Made by a program: the position numbers and the translations under genes | Part shown: positions 44,184 through 51,922 of the stretch, in pieces | Position numbering within the stretch: position 1 is the stretch's first letter | Layout: each line of letters begins with the position of its first letter | Notes under the pieces: generated by a model | What the model was told of the DNA's origin: nothing | What the model saw: the letters and a program-made list of their open reading frames with translations, nothing else | Databases searched by the model: none | DNA from: GCA-2725625 sp964574215 | Lineage (GTDB): Bacteria; Pseudomonadota; Alphaproteobacteria; Rhodospirillales; UBA2165 | Assembly (NCBI GenBank): GCA_964574215.1 | Contig: CAZNLR010000007.1 | Span: 1-64,000, forward strand | Reading direction: 5' to 3' | Length of the DNA stretch: 64,000 bases

Positions 44184-44845
44184 TATTTATCCGGGTTTGG
44201 AGCGGGAAATTCCGCGGGCCAATCTTGGAGGGTGATTTCCAGATAGTTTTTAACCTTGTCCGGGTCCAAACTGACCGATGATTTAATCTTATCGACCTCA
44301 GATTGAATTTCAATTGGCACTTTAAGTGAATCTGTTAATCTATTGAAAAAATTAAAGAAACAGGCGATCATTGTGAGGTCGACAACTTCCTGTTCTCCAA
44401 ACTGTTCCCGCACTTTTTCGTAAACGCCGTTCTCATCGCGGGCGGTGTTTCTGGTGACGTGCTCCGCCCATAGAACCGCCGCTTTTTCCCGCGCCGACAA
44501 CTCTTCGGAATCCATGTAGTCATCCGACCCAATGGCTTGAATTTGTTCTTCCGTAATGCCTGCCGCTTGACCAAGCGACGTGTTATGAGCGAATCAGTAT
44601 TTGCACCCGTTGAGGTGGCTGGTTTTCACCACCACCATTTCCTTTATCTTGGTGGAGAGAACGCTGCCCGCCCCTTCCCGCTGCACCACGGCATTGAACG
44701 GCGCCAACATCTTGGCGACCAAGGGCGAGCGCGCCAGCACCCGGTAGGAATTGGGCACCCGGCCTAACATGGCGGTAACGGCCGTGAATAAGTTTTGTAT
44801 TTCCTGGTCTTCGGTATCGAGATCGACCATTTCAATGCGTGACAT
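44183..44845 (-). CDS. AhpD/CMD-like selenoprotein A (UGA-encoded Sec84)
   Basis: A 220-residue protein read through a TGA at 44594-44596. Before it: MSRIEMVDLDTEDQ to KTSHLNGCKY; after it: FAHNTSLGQAAGITEEQ to the TAA at 44183. The joined motif is C81-K-Y-U84-F-A-H87-N, the CxxC-x2-H redox centre of AhpD-type alkylhydroperoxidase/carboxymuconolactone decarboxylase proteins with the second Cys replaced by Sec. Both halves match the family and neither is a complete protein alone. A SECIS-type hairpin lies 14 nt after the TGA. AAGGAG precedes ATG 44845. It is 16 bp behind the HxlR gene, thus in one transcript with it. Role inferred: thiol/selenol peroxidase or disulfide reduction. Confidence 0.85.
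44562..44579 (-). promoter_or_regulatory. bSECIS-like hairpin in selenoprotein A
   Basis: On the mRNA, GUCGCUU-GGUC-AAGCGGC forms a 7-bp stem (one U-G pair) with a GGUC loop that begins 22 nt after the UGA. The loop matches the GGUC apical loop of the E. coli fdhF SECIS read by SelB. Confidence 0.78.
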
Positions 44846-44861
44846 AAACTCTTCTCCTTAT

Positions 44862-45266
44862 TTACTTATCTTGCTTTTTTTCTCTGCGGTCATAACGGGC
44901 AATCGACGCTTCCACGTCGTCGATATTCTCAATCGCCCAACTGCACAATACGTCGATGGGCTCCACCAAGGTCCAGCCCAGTTCGGTCAGGGAGTACTCC
45001 ACCTTGGGCGGCACCACGGGATAGACTTTGCGCTCGACCAAGCCGACCCGCTCCAGATGACGCAAAGTCTGGGTCAACATTTTTTGCGAAATATCGCCGA
45101 TATCCCGCCGCAATTCCGAATACCGCATGGTGCGGCGGGACAGACGGCGGATAACCAGCACATTCCATTTATTGGAAAGATAGCCGATCACTTTCTGCGC
45201 GGGACGGGAGGGAAAAGTTACCGCCCCGGCTTCGTCTATTTCGGAAATTTCACTATAATCGGCCAT
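44862..45266 (-). CDS. HxlR-family transcriptional regulator
   Basis: A 134-residue winged-helix repressor/activator of the HxlR family. The domain spans about residues 20-115: KVIGYLSNKWNVLVIRRLSRR, MRYSELRRDIGDISQKMLTQTLR (recognition helix), and the wing YPVVPPKVEYSLTELG. HxlR proteins often sense aldehydes, quinones or disulfide stress; here only one Cys (C108) is present and the N-terminal Cys used by YodB/HypR is missing. Start ATG 45266, ribosome site weak. It heads a leftward operon with selenoprotein A and faces the EthD-like operon across a palindromic operator. Confidence 0.92.
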   Translation of the reverse strand: MADYSEISEIDEAGAVTFPSRPAQKVIGYLSNKWNVLVIRRLSRRTMRYSELRRDIGDISQKMLTQTLRHLERVGLVERKVYPVVPPKVEYSLTELGWTLVEPIDVLCSWAIENIDDVEASIARYDRREKKQDK

Positions 45267-45296
45267 ATCATTTCACACAGTAACGCACCATTTGGT

Positions 45297-45351
45297 ATGT
45301 ACAGTACATTTTGGATAGTACATTGTCAAAAGGGATGTATAGCTTTATATA
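45297..45351. promoter_or_regulatory. Divergent promoter with HxlR-type operator
   Basis: A 13-bp palindrome ATGTAC-A-GTACAT (45297-45309) and a further direct copy of AGTACATT (45303-45310 and 45317-45324, 14-bp period). It overlaps a leftward promoter (TTGACA at 45324-45329, 17-bp gap, TACTGT at 45301-45306) and the -35 of a rightward one (TTGTCA 45323-45328, 17-bp gap, TATATA 45346-45351). A regulator bound here would cover both promoters. Confidence 0.7.
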
Positions 45352-45390
45352 TCTGTTTAAAGGTCGAAAGCAACAACTGGATACAGGGAT

Positions 45391-46122
45391 ATGGATCAAG
45401 GCATCAGGGCCGTCTGGTACGATCTGGCGGAGAAAAGCAAAGACAAATATTTATCCTGGCTGCACGATACCTACCTGCCGGAGGTGCTTCAGCGGCCGGG
45501 TATTATGTGGGCGGCGCATTACGAAGTCACCGGCGGCGGCAAAAAAATGGACCAAATCAGCGAAATTCTGGCGCGCGCCGACGACGCGGTTCCCGCCGGC
45601 CAGGATTACGTTCTCCTGGTCGGCGCCGGCTCCCCGCATGTGTTTTTCAAGCCGATTTATGAAGAAGTGGACGCCGTAAATCCCGACAACTTGACGATGT
45701 TGGCCAATCGCATCAACGAGCGAATATGTGTCTTTACCGAAGAAGCCCGCATTAACGGTCCCGAGTTCGATACGCGGGCACCGGATACGACGCCGGGACC
45801 GGCCATTCAAATGGGCAGTTTCCGCATCAGAACCCTCGAAGAGGAAGCCAATCTCGCCGCCTGGTATGCGCAGTACCGCCTGCCGGCCATGACCCGGATG
45901 AAAGGCTGCATCGCCTCGCGCAAACTGGTGTCAATCATGGGCTGGGCCAAACATTCGGTAATGTACGAATTTACCTCATTGGAAGACCGGCACGAGCATT
46001 TTCAGAACCACGAATCCCTGGCTCTCGACGAGGGAGCCTGGACCAACCGGATCATCAAATCCACCATCCACGCCCCGGGCAGCCCCAGTATCGGCCGCCG
46101 CATCTGGCCTGCAGTCGAATAG
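45391..46122 (+). CDS. Tandem EthD-like dimeric-ferredoxin-fold protein
   Basis: A 243-residue cytoplasmic protein made of two related halves, each an EthD/ABM-type alpha+beta barrel. Half 1 carries KYLSWLHDTYLPEVLQRPGI; half 2 carries ANLAAWYAQYRLPAMTRMKGC in the matching position. EthD-type proteins bind or process reactive small molecules, often aromatic ethers or quinones. ATG 45391 follows CAGGG. First gene of the rightward operon, 18 bp before selenoprotein B, and directly across the operator from the HxlR gene. Possibly binds the compound sensed by the regulator (inference). Confidence 0.75.
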   Translation: MDQGIRAVWYDLAEKSKDKYLSWLHDTYLPEVLQRPGIMWAAHYEVTGGGKKMDQISEILARADDAVPAGQDYVLLVGAGSPHVFFKPIYEEVDAVNPDNLTMLANRINERICVFTEEARINGPEFDTRAPDTTPGPAIQMGSFRIRTLEEEANLAAWYAQYRLPAMTRMKGCIASRKLVSIMGWAKHSVMYEFTSLEDRHEHFQNHESLALDEGAWTNRIIKSTIHAPGSPSIGRRIWPAVE

Positions 46123-46140
46123 AAACAGGAGTAAATTCAC

Positions 46141-46806
46141 ATGTCATTGTTACCCATTCCCACCAACGAAGAGGCTGACGAACAGCAAAAGGTTCTGTTC
46201 GATCATTCCACTCAAATGTTCGGCCGGGTGGCCAACGCGGTTCGGGTCGCATCTCACACGCCCAAGCTGGCTCAATCGATCTTCGGTTTTATCGTTTCGT
46301 CGCTCAGGGAAGAAATTACCGGCAACCTGCCCGTCCGCACCAAATGCCTGACCATCCTCAAGACGTCGACCCTCAACGGGTGCGCCTATTGAACAGGCCA
46401 CAACGTAACGCTCGGTCGGGCGTTGGGTTTCAGCGACGAGCTGATTGAAGAAATACAGGGCGACTATTTGAACTCGAATAGCTTCACGCCCGAAGAAAAG
46501 GCCGCCATGCGTTGGGCGGAAGTGATGACCGACAAGCTCTATCAAGGCGCGCCTGGCCAACCGCCGCAACACCAGGACGCCATGACGGAGCTCAAAAAAC
46601 ATTATGACGAAGCACAGATCGTCGAGATTTCCATGGTCAGCGGATTTTTCAATTTTTGGAATCGGTTCACCGACGCTTTGGAGATCGACATCGAAGACAA
46701 TCCGGTGATGAATTTATTTACCCGGTCAACGGCTATCGATCCGAAGGACTATGTGGCTTACATGAGAGATTGCTGGTGGAACGGTAAACAGGAATGGGAA
46801 GACTGA
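46141..46806 (+). CDS. AhpD/CMD-like selenoprotein B (UGA-encoded Sec84)
   Basis: A 221-residue protein read through TGA 46390-46392. Up to it: MSLLPIPTNEEADEQQ to KTSTLNGCAY; after it: TGHNVTLGRALGFSDE to the TGA stop at 46804-46806. The joined centre is C81-A-Y-U84-T-G-H87-N, at the same residue numbers as selenoprotein A. Paralogous over the full length (MFGRVANAVRVASHTPKLAQ, then FFNFWNRFTDALEI near the end), yet well diverged. AGGAG 9 bp before ATG 46141. A SECIS-type hairpin follows the TGA. Cotranscribed with the EthD-like gene (18 bp) and selenoprotein C (2 bp). Role inferred: peroxidase or reductase. Confidence 0.86.
46407..46424 (+). promoter_or_regulatory. bSECIS-like hairpin in selenoprotein B
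   Basis: AACGCUC-GGUC-GGGCGUU: a 7-bp stem (one U-G pair) with GGUC loop starting 22 nt after the UGA, exactly as in selenoprotein A although the stem sequence differs. Confidence 0.8.
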
Positions 46807-46808
46807 AC

Positions 46809-48041
46809 ATGGTCCGTATCGACGAATTTCCCGACGACTTCGAGGAGGAATTCCGCAACCGCGACATGCCGGAATTCACCGATACGCCGTTGGTCGCGGG
46901 CAAGCCGCTTAACGAACGGCGTATCTCGCTGATTTCCACCGCCGGACTGCACCGTCGCGGCGACCGCCCCTTTTCGGAGGACAGCGGGGAATTCCGCATA
47001 ATCCCACGGGACCTGCCGGACAGCGATTTGGTGATGAGCCACATCTCCACCAATTTCGACCGGCTGGGATTCATGAAGGACGCCGACGTCGCCTTTCCCA
47101 TCAACCGGCTCAAGGAACTGGCGGCGGACGGTTTTATCGGATCGGTGGGCGAATTCCACTATTCCTTCATGGGGGCGACGCCGCCGGAAGATATGGAGCC
47201 GAATATCAGGGAAATCGTCAACACATTGAAGGCGGACGGTGTCTGCTCGGTTGTGCTCTGCCCGGTCTGACCTTCCTGTACGCGCGCCGTGGGCGCACTG
47301 GCGCATTATCTGGAACGGGCGGGCATCGTGACCACGCAAGTCAGCCTGGTGCGGGAACATTCGGAAAAAATCCGGCCGCCGCGGGCGCTGTGGTGCTCCT
47401 TTGAACTGGGCCGCCCCTTCGGCGCCCCCAACGAGCCGGACTTCCAGCGCCGGGTGCTCTCAGATGTATTGAAACTTCTGGAACGAACCGACGGTCCCAT
47501 CCTGGAGGATTTCCCCGACCCGCCCCCCGCAGGTAGCGGAGGCGAAGAAGACATCGAGGGCTGGATTTGCCCGGTTAATTTCGGCAGCGGCGTCGCCGAC
47601 ATTGATGCCGATGACGATCCCGTCAGCGCCCTCAAACAGGAAATCGAATTGCTCAGGTCGTGGTACGACCTGTCCGTGGACACATTGGGACGAACCACGG
47701 TCGGTATATCCGACGTGGACATTGATGACCTGGCCGATTTCATCGTCGCCTTCGCCAAAGATTCCGGCGCACCGCCGCCGCGAGACGACCTGCCCATCAG
47801 CCAGATGGTTGGTTTGGCCATCGACGACCTTAAAGCCTACTATTTCGAAGCCGCCACCGCCCGTCCCGGCCGCGCGTCGGACAAGGAACTGGCCGATTGG
47901 TACTACGGCGAGACGGTGATGGGCAAAGTCCTGGTGGACCTCAACGAAACCAGCCGCCTGGCCGACGACGGCATCCTCAACAAAATGGCCATCAGAAAAA
48001 TCCTGCCGGCTCATCAACAGCATTTGAAAAAATCTGGTTGA
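46809..48041 (+). CDS. GrdB/PrdB-like selenoprotein C (UGA-encoded Sec154)
   Basis: A 410-residue protein read through TGA 47268-47270. Before it the sequence fits the glycine/sarcosine/betaine/proline reductase selenoprotein B family: RPFSEDSGEFRIIP, SHISTNFDRLGFMKDADVAFP, FIGSVGEFHYSFMG. After it: PSCTRAVGALAHYLERAGI, aligning with the U-x-x-C-T-R segment of GrdB. The joined centre is C151-P-V-U154-P-S-C157, so Sec is flanked by a Cys at -3 and +3. From about residue 230 there is a long acidic, Asp-rich C-terminal extension I do not recognise. ATG 46809 is 2 bp after selenoprotein B; an ATG at 46794 lies inside that gene. Substrate unknown; no GrdA/GrdC or Prd partners are nearby. Confidence 0.85.
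47284..47296 (+). promoter_or_regulatory. Possible bSECIS hairpin in selenoprotein C
   Basis: GCGCC-GUG-GGCGC, a 5-bp GC stem whose loop (first base G, then U) starts 19 nt after the UGA; outer pairs GU/AC can form with a 4-nt bulge. Distance and loop G fit bacterial SECIS rules, but the shape differs from the two AhpD-like genes. Confidence 0.55.
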
Positions 48042-48515
48042 ACGGGCGGAGTACCGGATTGGTGACATGTACTAGTTACGTGTCCCGATGACTAGTTTCT
48101 GAGGAGTAAGAAATAAATTTTGTTTCAGTACATGCCTCAATGTCTGCTTTTAAAATTTGGCGGACATCCATTGCAGGTTACCGTTTTGCTAATTTTATCG
48201 GCATTTACCAATGTGCGATAGATGGTTACATGGCCATGATCGGAAGCGCCAATCGACACATGAACTGTCTTGAAAGAATTCCATTCCCCGATCTTTTGAA
48301 CAAGAAAACAATGATAAACAATATTGCATTAAAACTTAGGTTGGCCGCAGCTAAGCTCGAGTAATCCCATCGCAATTTTTATTAAAGTTAATCAAAATTA
48401 TTCATTATTACAAAAGGTTACGGTGTCTCACCGGATTTGAATTGACTCGCGTCAATGAAATTTTTCCATTGTTCGGGTAGGCTATCATATCAGTTGGTAA
48501 TTGGGGTTTTCTGTC
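48042..48515. other. Spacer with operator-like half-sites, no convincing gene
   Basis: Close after selenoprotein C lie ATGTACT (48067-48073) and AGTACAT (48127-48133), the half-site of the HxlR-type operator, in inverted order, and a repeated ACTAGTT (48071-48077, 48091-48097). A GAGGAG near 48101 looks like a ribosome site with no open gene behind it. From about 48360 the sequence is AT-rich and should hold the promoter of the dehydrogenase operon. Confidence 0.4.
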
Positions 48516-49694
48516 ATGGATACGCAATCACAAACTGAGAAAGGGCATGCCGATTCACCTTCCGCCGGCACTGACGCCAGTATAAAAAAAATTTTTGGAT
48601 TCGGTGACGAACTGGGTCCTCTCAAAGTCATTCATGTTCACGATCCGGCCGTAAACTTAAACGGTGTTCTGGTGGTCGACAACGTGGCGGCCGGTCCGTC
48701 GATCGGCGGTTTGCGCATGGCCACTGACGTCACCACGCTGGAATGTTACCGGTTGGCCCGCGCCATGACGCTCAAGAACGCTGCCGCCGGTCTGGCGCAT
48801 GGCGGCGGCAAGTCGGTCCTGCAAGGTGATCCGAAAATGCCGCTTGAACAGAAAGAAGCCATGATCCGTGCCTTTGCTTGCGCGTTAAAGGACGAAAACG
48901 ACTATATCTTCGGGCCCGATATGGGCACCAACGAACAATGCATGGGCTGGGTGCGGGACGAAATTGGCCGCGCCGTCGGATTGCCGCGCGAGGTCGGCGG
49001 CATTCCCTTGGATGAGCTCGGCGCGACCGGCTGGGGGCTCTACCACGCGATTGATGTGGCGCTCAAAAAACTGGGGATGGCGATGGAAGGCGTCAGGGTC
49101 GTCATCCAGGGATATGGTTCGGTCGGTTACCATAGCGCCCGGTTCATGGCTCAAAGCGGCGCCATAATTGTTGCCGCCAGTGATTCGCGGGGAGCTATTA
49201 AAAATGGCGATGGCCTGGATATAGAAGCCCTGTGGCAAATAAAAAAGGAAGGCAAAAGCGTCGCAGACTTTGACGGCGGCGTAGCCATCGACCGGGATGA
49301 AGTTATTGATGTTGCCAGTGACATATGGGTGCCGGCGGCCCGGCCCGATGTCATTCATGACGAAAATGTCAAACGGCTCAAAACGAAAATTATCGCGCAG
49401 GGCGCCAATATTCCGGTTACTGCATCTGCCGAGCTATACCTCCATCAGCAAAATATTTTGTGCCTGCCGGACTTCATCGCCAATGCAGGCGGCGTGATTT
49501 GCGCCGCCATGGAGTATCAAGGGGCGAGTCAATCGGCGGCGTTTGACACTATTCGGGATAAAATCCGTATCAATACGGAAGAAATGCTCGACCGGGCCGA
49601 GGCCGGTTTGAAGCAACCCCGTGAGGCGGCGCAGGAAATGGCTGAGGAGCGCGTTCGCACCGCCATGTCGACGAGGCGGTGGTCGATTTTCTGA
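48516..49694 (+). CDS. Glu/Leu/Phe/Val-type amino-acid dehydrogenase
   Basis: A 392-residue NAD(P)-dependent oxidative deaminase of the ELFV family, nearest to leucine dehydrogenase in its GGGKSVLQGDPK catalytic-Lys segment and FGPDMGTNEQCMGW. The C-terminal Rossmann domain carries VVIQGYGSVGYHSARFM. It starts at ATG 48516 (MDTQSQTEK); an in-frame TTG at 48501 would add 5 residues. Produces a 2-oxoacid and ammonia, the direct substrate for the oxidoreductase encoded 36 bp downstream. First gene of a five-gene operon. Confidence 0.9.
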   Translation: MDTQSQTEKGHADSPSAGTDASIKKIFGFGDELGPLKVIHVHDPAVNLNGVLVVDNVAAGPSIGGLRMATDVTTLECYRLARAMTLKNAAAGLAHGGGKSVLQGDPKMPLEQKEAMIRAFACALKDENDYIFGPDMGTNEQCMGWVRDEIGRAVGLPREVGGIPLDELGATGWGLYHAIDVALKKLGMAMEGVRVVIQGYGSVGYHSARFMAQSGAIIVAASDSRGAIKNGDGLDIEALWQIKKEGKSVADFDGGVAIDRDEVIDVASDIWVPAARPDVIHDENVKRLKTKIIAQGANIPVTASAELYLHQQNILCLPDFIANAGGVICAAMEYQGASQSAAFDTIRDKIRINTEEMLDRAEAGLKQPREAAQEMAEERVRTAMSTRRWSIF

Positions 49695-49730
49695 CCGATA
49701 GATAATTCGCCTAAGCGTCGGAGGAACACC

Positions 49731-50654
49731 ATGTTTCGCATCAGATTTCACGGTCGTGGTGGTCAAGGTATGAAGACCGCTGGCCGAATTCTGGGCACCG
49801 CCTTTTTCCACGAAAACTTCGAAGTACAGGATTCTCCCCGCTACGGCGCGGAGCGGCGGGGGGCGCCTTTAACTTCAGCCGTGCGAGCCGCCCGGACGCC
49901 GATCAATGAACGAGGCATAATTCTCAAACCGGATTTGATTGTCGTAGCCGATGACACCTTGATACCAATCCCCGCCGCCGGAGTTTTGCAGGGTGTTGCA
50001 GATCGATCGGTCATTCTCATTGACAGTGACATCAATGAGGCCGAATGGCGGGACAGATTGCAAATCAATTGTCAGATTCGCATCTTACCGGCGCCGACGG
50101 ATCCGGACCGGAGCGAGCTTCCCTATATCGGCTCGGTATGTGCGGGCGCGGCGGCACGGCTTACCGGTCAAATTTCACGGCAGTCGCTCGACCGGGCAAT
50201 CCGCGAAGAACTCGACGAATTTGACGAAGACGTTATTGCCGAAAATATCGAACGAGCGTTGGAGGGGTACGACCAGATGGCACCGTTTGAGGGAACGGTA
50301 TCGGAAGGCGCCACCCCATCTGTCGAAAATTATGATCCACCGCAATGGATAGACCTACCGGCCGATAGTGTCAGCTTGGCTGGGCCCGCAGTTTACGGCG
50401 GCGCCACCAGTATCCAGGTTCGAACCGGATTATGGCGAACCATGCGGCCAATTATCGAATTGGATTATTGTAACAAATGCACATGGGTGTGCAGTTCGTT
50501 CTGTCCCGATAGCGCGATCGAAGTTGGGCCGGACGGCTTTCCTGTAATCAACTACGACCATTGCAAGGGATGTCTGATCTGTGCTGCGCAATGCCCACCC
50601 CATGCCATCGCGGTGCTACCCGAACGGGATGGCGTAACAGCGGAAGAGGTATAG
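49731..50654 (+). CDS. 2-oxoacid:ferredoxin oxidoreductase, fused gamma-delta subunit
   Basis: 307 residues. Residues about 1-190 form the gamma domain (FRIRFHGRGGQGMKTAGRIL, YGAERRGAPLTSAVR); about 235-307 form a ferredoxin-like delta domain with two 4Fe-4S motifs, CNKCTWVCSSFCP and CKGCLICAAQCP. The fusion replaces the two separate subunits of four-subunit enzymes. AGGAGG-like CGGAGGAAC precedes ATG 49731. Cytoplasmic; passes electrons from the ThDP site to ferredoxin. Confidence 0.93.
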   Translation: MFRIRFHGRGGQGMKTAGRILGTAFFHENFEVQDSPRYGAERRGAPLTSAVRAARTPINERGIILKPDLIVVADDTLIPIPAAGVLQGVADRSVILIDSDINEAEWRDRLQINCQIRILPAPTDPDRSELPYIGSVCAGAAARLTGQISRQSLDRAIREELDEFDEDVIAENIERALEGYDQMAPFEGTVSEGATPSVENYDPPQWIDLPADSVSLAGPAVYGGATSIQVRTGLWRTMRPIIELDYCNKCTWVCSSFCPDSAIEVGPDGFPVINYDHCKGCLICAAQCPPHAIAVLPERDGVTAEEV

Positions 50655-50656
50655 AA

Positions 50657-51922
50657 ATGTCCAGTAAACTTCTCACCGGTAACGGCGCTGCGGCTTGGGG
50701 AGCCAGATTGGCGCGGGCCGACTACGTACCGGCATTTCCGATCACGCCGCAAACGGAAATTATCGAGACCTTGTCGAAATGGATCGGCACCGCGGAAATG
50801 GCCGCGCGCATCGTCAATATGGATTCAGAACACAGCATGATCACCGCAGCCGGCGCGGCGGCGGCAACCGGTGTCCGTGCCTTCACCGCCACCTCCAGTC
50901 AGGGCCTGCTCTATGGTCTTGAGATGCTTTACACCGTTGCCGGTTGGCGCGCGCCCTTCGTTCTCGTCAATGTTTCGCGTGCGCTGGCGTCGCCGGTAAC
51001 CTTGGAACCCGATCACAACGATATTTTGGCGGCGCGTGACAGTGGCTTTTTACAAATTCATTGCGCCACCTGTCAGGAAGTCGTCGATAGCGTCATCATG
51101 GCCTACCGACTGGCGGAGCATACCGATGTAAGACTGCCGGTAATCGTAAACCTTGACGGCTTTTACCTGTCCTTTACGCGGGAGCCCGTTGATTTGCCGA
51201 ACATTGCCGAGGTCGACGGTTATCTGCCGCTATTCGATCCGCAGGAAACCAAATTCCGCGCCGGAGAACCGGTCAGCCAGGCAGTCGCCGTACTTGGCGG
51301 CGGGCCGTATTCCTATTTCCGCTACGAGACCCATTTGGCCGCGCGCCGCGCACTTGACGCCTACCAGGTGGTCGAAGCCGAATACGGGGAACGGTTCGGC
51401 CGTCGTTACGGTGTAATTGAAAATTACCGTACCGAGGATGCCGAGATTGTTTTTGTCATGATGGGTTCTTTTTCGACCAAGGCCAAGGAAGCCGTGGACC
51501 GGCTTCGCGACAGCGGCGATGCTGTTGGCCTGGTACGCCCGCGGCTATTTCGGCCGTTTCCGGAAAACGCTTTGCAGGAGGCATTAGGCGGTAAAAAAGG
51601 AATCGCCGTAATCGACCAGAATCTATCTGTCGGTATGGGCGGGATATTGTGCAGCGAAATTTCAGCGGCGCTCTACGGTCAACCAGATGCGCCGTCTGTC
51701 ATCACCAGTTTCATTGGAGGGCTCGGCGGCCGGAATATCCAACCCGAAGAATTTTATGAAATGGTTGCCGTAACCAATCGGGCGGTCAAGGAAGGCAAAG
51801 CGCCGCCGCCACGCCTGCTCTACACCGCTCCGGAATTGAGGGAAATGCGTAAGTTGCAGGCTATCGCCCATGTCGAGCGATCCGACCACAATCAACGCAG
51901 GATCGAGGGGGTGTCAAAATGA
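50657..51922 (+). CDS. porA: 2-oxoacid:ferredoxin oxidoreductase, alpha subunit
   Basis: 421 residues. The PYR-type alpha chain starts SSKLLTGNGAAAWGARLARA and carries PAFPITPQTEIIE, NMDSEHSMITAAGAAAATG and FTATSSQGLLYGLEML, standard for PorA. ATG 50657 is 2 bp after the gamma-delta stop and AGAGG precedes it; the open frame upstream lies inside that gene. Overlaps the beta gene by 4 bp. Substrate could be pyruvate or branched/aryl 2-oxoacids. Confidence 0.93.
   Translation: MSSKLLTGNGAAAWGARLARADYVPAFPITPQTEIIETLSKWIGTAEMAARIVNMDSEHSMITAAGAAAATGVRAFTATSSQGLLYGLEMLYTVAGWRAPFVLVNVSRALASPVTLEPDHNDILAARDSGFLQIHCATCQEVVDSVIMAYRLAEHTDVRLPVIVNLDGFYLSFTREPVDLPNIAEVDGYLPLFDPQETKFRAGEPVSQAVAVLGGGPYSYFRYETHLAARRALDAYQVVEAEYGERFGRRYGVIENYRTEDAEIVFVMMGSFSTKAKEAVDRLRDSGDAVGLVRPRLFRPFPENALQEALGGKKGIAVIDQNLSVGMGGILCSEISAALYGQPDAPSVITSFIGGLGGRNIQPEEFYEMVAVTNRAVKEGKAPPPRLLYTAPELREMRKLQAIAHVERSDHNQRRIEGVSK

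Noticed and set aside
44183..44845. Reading selenoprotein A as two separate genes or a frameshifted pseudogene
   Set aside because: The halves are in the same frame, separated by one TGA at the redox position, with a SECIS hairpin, and two neighbouring genes show the same feature.
46794..48041. Reading selenoprotein C as two genes starting at 46794 and 47289
   Set aside because: The ATG at 46794 lies inside selenoprotein B, and the frame continues through the TGA straight into the U-x-x-C-T-R segment; the second part has no ribosome site.
44183..48041. TGA meaning Trp throughout (alternative genetic code)
   Set aside because: Many normal genes in the window end with TGA at expected lengths, and Trp would break the CxxC-type motifs.
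48140..48364. 74-codon plus-strand frame after the selenoprotein operon
   Set aside because: No ribosome site at its start, mixed composition and no recognisable fold; kept as spacer.
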